Source: Megalonaias nervosa (lineage: Eukaryota; Mollusca; Bivalvia; Unionida; Unionidae). From it: DNA of 64,000 nt. Location of the stretch: contig JAECUM010003647.1 of NCBI GenBank assembly GCA_016617855.1, positions 62,001 through 126,000 of the forward strand, given 5' to 3'. Shown one piece after another: positions 24,601 to 36,600 of this stretch. Positions within the stretch are counted from its first letter, which is position 1. Each line of letters begins with the position of its first letter. Position numbers and translations under genes: made by a program. The notes under the pieces were generated by a model. The model did no database searches, was not told the DNA's origin, and worked only from the letters and a program-made list of their open reading frames with translations.

Positions 24601-27600
24601 CGTGCTAAGTAAGGGTCATTTGCAACATAAGGGACACTTCGTAAATCAACCAGTTTTAAACCATGCTAAGTAAGGGTCATTTGCAACATAAGTGACACTT
24701 CATAAATCAACTAGTTTTAAACCATACTAAGCATCATTTTTTAAACAAAACATAACAGTCCAAACAGGGGCCCCAAGTGGCCGAGTGGTCTAAAGCGCTC
24801 TCCGTTACGGATCACTGCCATCTCACCTCTGTCTGCGTGGGTTCAAGTCTAAGATTCGGCGAATGTGGATATGTGAGAAAGCTTGCCAGTAGCTTCTCGT
24901 GGGTCAGTGGTTCTTTCTGCGGATTTCCCGGTTTCTTCCTCCACCATTAATACTGGCCGCCATGTATAGCCTATCGTGTGCTGAAAAATAGCGTTAAGCC
25001 CCACAACAACAACAACAACAACAACAACAAACCATGCTAAGTAAGAGTCATTTGCAACATAAGGGATGCTTCATAAATCAACCAGTTTTAAACCATGCTA
25101 AGTAAGGGTCATTTGCAAAATAAGGGATGCTTCATAAATCAACCAGTTTTAAACCAACATTCACTTTAGACTGGTCACAAATTGTAATCAAGTAATTTTT
25201 GTTCAAATCAAAAATGTTTTAACTGGCTACATCTATAAAATAGCCAAAATGTGTGGTCTCAGCGGTAACCAGTCTAGGGAAGTTTTAATGAACAGTCTTT
25301 GTTTCATTATGATAGCACCATTACAAGGTTGGTCATGACTGAACAAAATCACAGTTTGCTTGTTTTCTCTTTTAATACAGGTTTCCTGCACCCCTAGAAT
25401 TCTTTGAAACATCAATATCCTTGCTGTTAATACAGGTTTCCTGCACTTGCAGAATTTTTTTTAACATTAATATCCATGTTGTTAATGGTATTGAATACAA
25501 GTAGTTTCAACATCATAATAAAGTTTGAAAAATGAAGCTCATTCCTGGGTTGCAAATAAAAGCCAGTCCAATAACATGGAATTAATCGACAAGATCTTTG
25601 TCACATTTTTTATATAGTTGAGAGAATGTTTGATACAAATGTAGACATAAACACCTATCTTGCTGAAAGTGAGACTAAAGACACCTGACTTTCTATTGAT
25701 AAATGTAGTTATATACAAAGGAAAAAGGATTATTTCATTTACTAGAATAAATTAATACACCATATCATGTGGCATGCTAAAAGTTGCAGCCAAACCTATT
25801 CATTTTCTGTACCAGATTTGTTTTGGATTTTTACAGTCTGCATGAGAACTGCTCTAGACAAATCTAAGGATGTCCCTTATACATACTTCAGGTGATTTAA
25901 TTATCAGATTCTTTCTTCTTTTTTTTTCACTAACTGTCTGGGTTTACAGGTGCCTGTGATAGACAGGATGGTCAATTTGTGGGAACAATCTTGTGAGTTT
26001 TTATTTCAGGATGACTGAGATTGATATGTTTGCATTCCATTTGAATCAAACTGAGTTGAAGAAAGGACTTCTTGATAATGTTTGTCAGGACGTGTTTTAC
26101 CCAGGATTCCCTACCTTCAAACATATACCCCACACGGTGAGTCATATATTCTTGAATACTTTCACCACATTTGGTTGTGAGCAAGCTTTTTCCCTTGGCC
26201 ACAACATTTTTAGCCAGACAATTTCACTGATTTAATTTTGCAGATTTGTAACTGTTCATTTCACTTACTTCACCCCTCCAGTAGCCTAAGTAGTTAGAGC
26301 TTCTGCCTCAGATGCGGGAGGTCATAGGTTTGAACCCCGGCCAAGTCATACCAAAAACTTATAAAAATGGTACTAGCAGCTGCCTCTCTTGACATTCAGC
26401 ATTAACTGGTTGACCTGGCGTCAGGATAATGTGACTGGATGGGACATGATGCTACATGTCTGCAGTAAGATGCCCCAGTGCTAGACATCATTATAAACTG
26501 CCACAATGCAGACATTGTAGCAATATGACTGAAAAATTCTTAAAGCTACATTAAAAATCCAAAACATACAAAAACATCTTATTTCTATTCATTGCTTTGT
26601 AAGTTTCTGTTGCCATCCTTCTACAATCTCCATGGAAATAAATATCACAAACACACACTCAGTATTGTCAAAATTCCTTGCAGTTACAAACTATTCTGCA
26701 AATAAACATCCATGCATGACAACAGCACCCTATCCCACCACTCCCTCCACCCCCATTGCAAAAACAAAAGGTCCTGAGAGACTTGTTTAACAGTAGGACA
26801 TCTCTTTCACATACATTCACTTCACCTATTGGTATTAGGCTGGATGTCTGGAACTGACAAATATAAGGGTTGATAGTACACTGTCCAAACTGGATATTAT
26901 CCTCCTATTTTCCAACAGCAAATACCGAATTACGACCACCTGCCTTTTTTGGGGGGTCATAATTTTTACTTATTAAAAGTTTATTGCATTTTTTTATAGC
27001 TCCCACACTGCCCTTCATATTTTTATACTCATTGGTTGGGCATATTGTTACTCGTCTTCATTCATTCAGTCATGTGACTTCTGCTTATTTTACTTTTGAA
27101 GGACTAAGTTTGAAACTGAAGTTTTACTTAAGAAGCCATATATCAAGTTCATTTTGACCAAAATTGTACAGAGCTAGCTATGGGCACTTAAAGACTTCTT
27201 ATGAGGTCTAGTTTGTCCTTATTTGTATTTACAGTATGGCCACCACATTGACCATCTTGAAAATCATGGCATCACTTCTCGTCCAGAATGGATGGTCAAA
27301 TCAAAATGGGATTTCACTAAAAGACTTCTTTTTAGGTCTGGTTGGTCCTTAATGAAAATGGTACTATAAGCATGTACAGGATGGTCAGATCAAAATGGGA
27401 TTTCACTAAAAGACTTCTTTTTAGGTCTGGTTGGTCCTTAATGAAAATGGTACTAGAAGCATGTACAGTGTGGCCACCTCATTGACCATCTTGGGAATCA
27501 TGGCATCACTTCTCATCCTGAATGGATGGTTATATCTAAATGGATTTTCTACAAAATGACTTTTTATGATGCTTAGTTGGTCCTAAATGAAGTGGTGCTG

Positions 27601-30600
27601 CTCAGACATTTAATATGGCCACCACAATGACCTTCTTGAAAATTTTGTTATCACTACTCCGGAATGAATGGCCATATCAGCATGGGTTTTTCACTGAAAG
27701 ACCTTTTTATGATGTCTTGCTGGTCTTAAATGAAACTGATGCCACTCTGACTTTCATATGGCCAGAACAATGTCCATCTCGAAAATCTTGTTATCACTAG
27801 TTATATCAGTAATGTTCTTTTACTAAAAGACTTTTTATGTTGTCTGGTTGGTCATAAATAGAAACGGTGACAATATTGTATCCAGTATGGCCACCATGGC
27901 AGCCATTCTGTAAATCTTGTTAGCATTGCTCCTCCAAAATGGAAAGTCACATCATCATGGGGTTTCCACCAGAAGACTTCTTATGATGTCTCGTTGGTTC
28001 TAATAAATGTAGTGCCAATCTGACATCCATTATGTCCACTACAGAAGCTGATTTGAAAATCATATTATTGATAGAATATCATTATTGGAGATGTTTTCAG
28101 CACTATGCAAGAAATGGTCTTATCTAGAATTCCTAGAAATTCTTTTCAGCCAGTAGAGCATGAGTCCCTTCAAGATATTCTTGTTACAAGTAGGCTATTT
28201 AGTGCCAGGGCAATCAGAGTGAACTGCCTTGGCCAAAGACACTCCATGATTGCTAACCCAACCTGATCTGATGGTAGGATTTGAATCTACACCCTTTTGG
28301 TCATACTCAAATCTTGTATGCTATCCTCTGAGCCGACACAGCTTCTTCTTTTAGGTGAAATCAAGATTGTATAAATATGGTAATAAAGTTGATGTTATTA
28401 TATATCTTTCTATGTCCTTATTTATTATCAGCAACACAGCAACTAGCAAAGTTCACATGCCACACTGTATCATAACATTAAATTAATGTCACCTTGCAAC
28501 TTCATTTAGCAATGCAGAATTTGTGCCTTTGTTTTATAGATTTTCCAGTTCTTGTTGATCAAAAATGAAATTTCTGAAACTTTTTAAAGAACACAGCTTG
28601 TCATAAGCTGCAAGCAGGTTGTGACTGATTACATTAGTTGGCCTGTTTAATGAATTTCTCTAACAAATATAAATGCTCCATGAAGAGACTGTCTTGTTTG
28701 CAGGCTGAGTTGAAAAAAGAAGGAGTGAAAGTCTTCCAAATGAACAGTCGCGGTTTCAACATGATGATTCAGATTCATGATGAGACTGAAATGGTAAGAC
28801 CATCATTGTTTATTATTTATTCCTGCTTTCTCACATTAGCAAATAGCAAGTCACATATTAGCAAGTAGCATGTCATTTACATTAACAAATAGTATGTCAT
28901 TTATATTAGCAAATAGCAAGTCACTTGTGTTAGCAAACTACCAGACTTGGGTTTCAGTTTTCTTGCAGTGGTGATGGTGGATTCAGCAACATTGCGATTG
29001 TATGTTAAAGTTTTGTGGTAACTTTTTTGCTGATCATGTACAGTGATGTCTATCTAAGCATAGTTTACAGATGAGAGGAAATGTTCGCATAACATTTGTT
29101 ATTTGATGATAATAGGTGGGGTTTATGTCATTCTGCCTATCTAAACTTCTGTTTCTCCATCCGTCTGTTATGTAATGTAATGTGTCTTGTACAGCATTAA
29201 CACTATGGACTTGGAATTTTGGGATATGATTGAGGATGGTCTGTAGATATTTGATACAACCAGTTTGCATAATTTACGTTTTTATGCTCACCATTATTGA
29301 TACAACCAATTGGCGTACTTTACATTGTCATATTCAAGATTATTGATACAACCAAGTGGCATACTCTCAGTTTTCATAGTCAAGATTTTTCATACAACCA
29401 TTTTGCATACATTACATTTTCATATTCAAGATTATTGATACAACTAAGTGGCATACTTTACATTTTCATACTCAAGATTTTTCATACAACCATTTTGCAT
29501 ACATTACATTTTCATATTCAAGATTGTTGATACAAGCATTTGGCAAACTTCACATTTTCATATTCAAGCAATCATGATGTCATGCTTCAGTCATAATCAT
29601 TTGCCATACTTGGATGATACAATAGATTCATTCACCAGACATGGTTTAGCTACACAAGAAGTTTTTGTGCTCCAGAAGAAACATAAATTCAGTCTTGATC
29701 TTCCTCAGAGCATGTGTACATGTAATATAGAAATCACATTTTGCATGATAATTACATAATATTTTTTACATATGTCTGATATAACGAACAAATTGGTTTA
29801 ATATGGCAGAGGTAGTGCTGTTTATCAAGTGGAGTTAATTGAAAATGGGTTTCTGTGAGCATTTGCTCATTCCAGTTCAGTTGTTGGCATATAATTCATG
29901 GTAAAGATGACATGAAGTTTGATCTAACCCAAATATTAACTCCAGTTCATTTATTGGTGTTTAATACATGATAGAGATAATATATCTGTGAAATTTTTAC
30001 TAACCTAAGCATTAATTCTGGTCTTTTTATTGGTGTTTAATGGATGGTAGAAATGATGAATCTGCGAAATTTGTAATTACCCAAGTATTGAGTCAGTTTA
30101 GAAATAGAATAGGTACATGGCATGTTCTGTCATTATTATTATTTCAAAAGGGTATAACACAGAAAACAGCATAGATGAAAAGTAGTAAAACTGTCTTTTT
30201 ATGGGGCTTGATACAAGACATTTTACAGGGCCTGTACAATTTAACCTTAAGTTGAAAGTAGATAGAGCCTGTACAATGCTACCTTAAGCAGGAAGTAGGT
30301 AACATAACCTTAACCAAAAGTAGAGCATGTGCAGCTCTAAGCAGGAAGTTAGAAGAGCCTGTACAACTCTTCCTTAAGGAGGCAGTAGATAAGGCCAGTA
30401 CAGTTCTACATAAGCAGGAATTAGATACAGCCAGAACAACTGCCTTAAACAGGAAGTAGATAGAGCATGTACAACTCCACATTAAGCATGAAGTAGATAT
30501 ATCCTGTAACTTAAGCAGGGAAAAGAAAGAGTCTTTACAACTTTACCTTAAACAGAAAGCAGATAGAGCCTGTACAACTCTACCTTAAACAGAAAGTAGA

Positions 30601-33600
30601 GCCTGTACAACCCTACGTTAAACAGGAAGTAGATAGAGCCTTCTAGCACTACCTTAAGCACGAAGTAAATATAGCCTGTACAGCTGTACCTTAAACAATT
30701 AATAGAATGGAGCCACAAAGTCCTATAGGTTGCACTCTGCAGTTTTGCAGTTTGCACTGAGTTTGATAGAATCCCAGGTTTTCCTCATTGTTTATCCTGG
30801 TTATTTAAAATAGACCTTGTACATCTTTGGTTTTGTTAAAATAACTTTTAATTCCCTTTACATTGGTGAATGATTGATCAGTGTAATTGGGGTTATACAG
30901 CTGGCCTTACTTCAGATGTACACTTCTCAAAAGACTGCTAGCTCTCCTTAGTTATTTTTTTCATTTCCTGGACTTAGAGGTAAATTGTAAATGAAAGAGC
31001 CAGTAACTTTATTTTTTACATTTTATATATTTGGTAATTCATTCATTGCACTTTCAGAAACTGGTATTGTCTGGTCAGGCAAAACTCATTTTCTCTATTT
31101 TAATAAGTGCTAATGATAGTGTACTTTAGATTATTCAGGTTTGAGCACATTGGAGCAATCATTTTGGTTAGCTGAGTGCTTACTTTGATCATGTATAATT
31201 TCCATAAGTACAGTATTGAAAGAAATTTCAGTCACGGTACATGAAGGCAACATAGAGGTATAAAATCCTGTATAGACCCTACTTTTCCATGGTATAATTT
31301 GGGATGCTTTTCCATGGTGTAATAAATAAAGCATTAATTAGGTTGCTTTTACATTAGATAAGGATTTTGGTATTATTTAACTATACAAAACTGATTATAC
31401 ATTGGAATCAAATGAGTTTTTGTCCATTGCTTTAGCCCAGTTAAACTAGACATGGACCAATGCATCTGACCTTGGACCTCAAATGAATCCAATAAGAAAG
31501 CATCATTTTTTAAACAAAACATAACAGTCCAAACAGGGGCCCCGAGTGGCCGAGTGGTCTAAAGCGCTCTCCGTTACGGATCACTGCCATCTCACCTCTG
31601 TCTGCATGGGTTCAAGTCGGCGAATGTGGATATGTGAGAAAGCTTGCCAGTAGCTTCTCGTGGGTCGGTGGTTCTTTCCGCGGATTTCCCGGTTTCTTCC
31701 TCCACCATTAATACTGGCCGCCATGTATAGCCTATCATGTGCTGAAAAAATGGCGTTAAGTCCCACAACAACAACAACCAGTCCAAACATGTATACATAT
31801 GTTTGTTTATATCAGGTCTTGAAAGTAGGAATTTTTTTTCATCAAACGAAACAAAAGCCAATTCCATTTAATTCAGTTTTTCATAGTTACTTGAATTAGT
31901 GCACAATATCTCATCCTTCTGTAACATCCTTTTGCATATTTTTTCAGCCATTCATTTTCATGTTTGTTTACTCATTATTTTAGCAAAATTTATTTTTTAC
32001 CTTTTTTCTTTTATTTACATTTACAGAAATTTAACATCTTTACCTATTTATCTTTTATCTTATCATACTTTATGTTAACATTTATAGAGAAAGGTTTTTC
32101 TCCCTTAAGATTTTTGTACGGTTCATTATTTTTATGTTTTTAGAACTTTACATTTAAAATGCGTTCATCAACATCAACAGGAGCTCAGTCTGGTAGCCAA
32201 GGAATATCTTGGGAAGGTTATCTTTGTGGGCTGGCCACATCTCTATGAAGCCAAAGTTGTTGCCATCTCTGATGATCTTGTTAAGTATGTTTAAAATTTC
32301 TAACAGTTCTCCTGCAGATTTATTTATTATCCAGCCTGCATTTACATACTGAGAATATGCACCAGTTTTCTGGTGCTGGCAATAATGATGGAATCACTGT
32401 TCAGATTGTTAAGTCAGATATGTAGGAAATCCATGAACATTGATGCAGGTGATCCACCAGGTTCTATAGAACGCTTGCTGTGTGTAAATGTTTATAGCTT
32501 TGCAAAACATATCGAGAGTATATTTTCTTTTCTTACCTTAATATTGGATATATTTCATCATGTTGTACCCATAATGTGTTATAACGGTGAAGCCATTAGC
32601 TAAAATGTATTAATTTTTATACCAGAAGATGGTATTTACTGGTTATGACAGAAAACAGTTTCCTTTTATTATATACTGAAGCTTAAAGGATAAACTCACT
32701 TTCAGGCACTCACCCGTTTTGCAAGTTTGTCTAAGTTTCAATCATATTCATAGACTGATCCAGAAATTATCAGCAGTTTGAGAGAACAGTGTGATTGGAA
32801 TGTCTTCACTTACTGCAATAAATTACATTTTGGACATTTCATAAACTATTTTATCTATCTGATGACAGAGCAAGTTTGAGCAGTGCAGTACACTGGGTTT
32901 TGAACATGTCTGACAAGGTAGTACAAGGGACATTAGTCTGGTTTTTAACATTGTTGACAAGGTAGTACAGGGGACCTTGCTCTGGGTTTTTAAACATTGT
33001 TGACAACTTGAACAACTTGATACAGGGGACATTACTCCGGGTTTTTAACGTGTTGACAAGGTAGATCAGGGAACATTGCTCTGGGTTTTTAACATTGTCA
33101 GGGTAGTACAGGGAACATTATTCTGGGTTTTTAACATTGTTGTCAAGGTAGTACAGGGAACATTACTCTGGGTTTTTAATATTGTTGTCAAGGTAGTACA
33201 GGAAACATTACTCTAGGTTTTTAACCTTGTTGTCAAGGTAGTACAGGGAACTTTAATCTGGGTTTTCAACATTTTTGTCAAGATAGCACAGGGGACATTA
33301 CACAGGGTTTTTAACATTGTTGACAAGGTAGTACAGGGGACATTAATCCATTTAGAACCATATGGTGGTGAGTAAAAATATATTCTGCCAAAAATAATTT
33401 CCATGGATGAAAAATAGTGCAGTTTCCATGCATTGCTTAAGCTCACAAAATGCTCATCTTTGTTGCTACCAGTACAACATCTGTAGGGTCACACAGACAA
33501 GCATCATAGAGCATGATGGGATATCTGTAATTTCACATGTTCTAAAGGTTTTGTTTTTGTTGGTTTTAATGGAACTTTTTAACACATTATTGACTATAAC

Positions 33601-36600
33601 ATACAAGCAGAATGGGGAAGGGTATACATTTTGACATGTGAAATTGCAAACATATAGTTTTTACATGAAAATAAATAGTGAAATAAATGAAAACTTTCAA
33701 TACTTAACACTCAAGTATATAGTTAGATTGGTAGTTAAATTCATAGATTGTCCATTCAGATTGATAATTGTTTATTGGGGTTCATACACTGCCGTTTGTA
33801 AAGATTATTATTCATTCATTGTGGCTCTTACAGGGTGGTTTGAAGCAACCACATGAGAAAATTAGTATTAAAAATAAATGAATTGACAATAATAGAAAAC
33901 AGTCATAGATAACAAAATGTTTAATTTGAAAACCACATGTATTTTCTGTGTGGATTCAAGCTTCAGACACAACAGACTATCTTTTCTGGATTATCTGTTG
34001 TTTGTCTGTGTCCATTAGTTCAAGTTTGTTATTGCTACTCCACCTAAACTACCACATGAAGGATTGACATTAAACATTACACATTCATCCTATGGTCTAG
34101 TTGATTCTAAATGAAAATGGTGCTACTTGCACAACCATTATGGCTGCCACTGTGTCCATCATGAGAATCTTGTTATCGCTACTTGTCCTGAATGGACAGT
34201 CATGTCAACATGGAGTTTTCACTGAAAGACTTACTATGATATCTAGTTAGCCTTAAGTGAAAATGGTGCAGACCTGACATCCAATATGGCCACCATGAGA
34301 GCCTTATTGAAAATCTAATTATCGCTACCACTCTTGAATGGATAGTCATATCAAAGTTGAGTTTTTGCTAAAAGAATTTTTATGAATTCTAATTGGTCCT
34401 GAATCAATGTATTGCCTATCTGATTTCCAATGTGGCAGCCATGTTGGTATGTGAGAAAGCTTGCAACTAGCCTTCCATGAGTCGATGCTTCTTACCAGGA
34501 CTTTCCTGGGTCCTTCCTCCAACAGTGTTACTGGCCACCATGTATAGCCACCTATCATATGCTGAAAAATGGCGTTAAACCCAAAACAACAACAGCAACA
34601 ACATAACATTGTTGCATATTCTAGTACTTTGCAGAACTATATGACATTTTCTGTTTGTTACATAGTGCTGTTTTACAATACTTTGCCATTTTTTGTCACA
34701 AAATGCTAACTGATTTGCAGTACTTTATGATATTATATAATGCTAATTTCTGTGCAGTAGTTCATGACATTGTCCATTTTGTTACATGATGCTAAGTACT
34801 TTACAATACTTTATGACAATGCTAAGTGTTATGTCACAGTATTTTTGTATTTGCCTAGTTAAACACTGAGAATTATGAGAATAGATGCACAGGTGTGAAA
34901 TGGGGAAAGCCCACCTGAGGGTCAGAATATGCACAGGTGTGAAATGGGGAAAAGCCCACATGAAGGGTGTGAATTGGGGAAAGCCCACCTGATGGTCAGA
35001 ATATGCATAGGTGTGAAATGGGAAAAGTCCACACAAGGGATGTGAAATGGGGAAAACCCCACCTGAGGGTCAGAATATGCATAGGTGTGAAATGGGGAAA
35101 GCCCACCTGAGGGGCAAAATTTGTAGACTGGGATGAGGCTTTGATGAATGATTTTTCTCTCATTTCTGACTTGGAAATAATGTTGTAAACAGAATGCATT
35201 TCATTGGAATAGATATAAATTTATACAGAGTATTTTCTAAAAGTGTTTTATTATCAGAAAGTCAAAAAAGGTTTAGCTGACAACAAATATTTTTTTTTTT
35301 TTGTAATCAAGAATTACTATTTTTATTCTCATAAAAGTTCAGGACTAAGCATGAAAAAAGCATTGCAGATATTGTCTACAGTTTCATGGGATAGGTTTAT
35401 CTAACATGCCATTGACAAATGGGTAAACTACATCACACATATATATTAATGACCAAAATAGATTTCACATGTTCTTGTCATCTACACTGTTAGTGAGTGT
35501 AGTCCCTATAGACCTTTTCTCAAATGAGCAAACTTTATCACACAAATATAGAAATGAGAGAAATAGTCGATTGGGTACATCATAGTACTGCCTACAGATG
35601 AGAAGCTGTGTTCCTTGGAACTCTTGTCATATTTGATGTTAATTATGGTGAACATGATGCGAGTAAGATTAATACTTAGATGATTAAATGATTTCAGGTA
35701 TTCTCTTATGGAATCCAGTAATGGAAAGTCTGGTAAATCACCCAAATCCAGTTTAAGGATTGAAATTAAGGAATCCAAGATGTCTGAGAATGAGAATGCA
35801 TTGTGGAATAGAGAAGTTGCAAGCTTATCTGAAAGGTATTTTTTCTGATAAAACAAATTTTTAAAACAATAAATTGTCATGATATCATCATTAGCCTTAG
35901 CAGCACCATCAACATAATATCCATCATTATCATCTTTTAAATACTGTCATTTAGTAAACAGTAATTGGTACTCATTACTGTCATTTAGTAATGGTAATCT
36001 GTACTCAGTACTGTCATTTAGCAATGGTAATCTGTACTCAGTACTATCATTTAATAATGGTAATCTGTACTCAGTACTGTCATTTAGTAATGGTAATCTG
36101 TACTCAGTACTGTCATTTAATGGTAATCTGTACTCAGTACAGTCATTTTGTAATGGTAATCTATACTCTAATTTCATTTAGCAGTGGTAATCAGTACTCA
36201 GTATCAGTACTCTATCATCAAGTAATGGTAATCTGTACTAAGTACTATGTCATTTATTAAAGTTAATTTGTACTCAGTATTGTCTTTTAGTAATGGTAAG
36301 GTCTGCTCAGTACTCTGTCACTTAGTAATGGTAAGGCTCCCCAAAAATATATGTTTACAGTTGGCCAGCTGTCCCAGTTTTTCATTGCTGACCCTAGCAC
36401 TTTTCCCCTCCCCCCACCCCTCATTGAGAAAAAAGAAGAAAATTCCAAAATAGATTTGGGCATCTAATTGAGCTAGTTTTGCCCAGTCCACGTTTATTTC
36501 GCCTAATTAGGAATTGACAAATTTTATGAAAGCTTGCCCAAGGCAAGCTGGAAAATTGAACATGCACTTGGAAATCGGAGATTGCCCCAAACATAATATT

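Noticed and set aside
24780..24855. Possible tRNA gene (A box and B box present)
   Set aside because: The sequence is the head of a SINE with core and CAA tail; the same head recurs at 31549, and no clean cloverleaf is apparent.
32141..32180. Alternative acceptor tttttag for exon 9
   Set aside because: It adds 37 bases and puts the conserved VGWPHLYEAKVV block out of frame with exon 8.
35506..35880. 124-codon - strand frame as a possible gene inside intron 9
   Set aside because: Not repeat-derived, but I recognise no family, and the AT-rich context makes chance plausible. Kept only as a note in the intron entry.
36460..36600. Small element with catctaattgagct and cctaattagg motifs resembling the 19.9-kb edge
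   Set aside because: Similarity is limited to short AT-rich words; no inverted ends or target duplication found.
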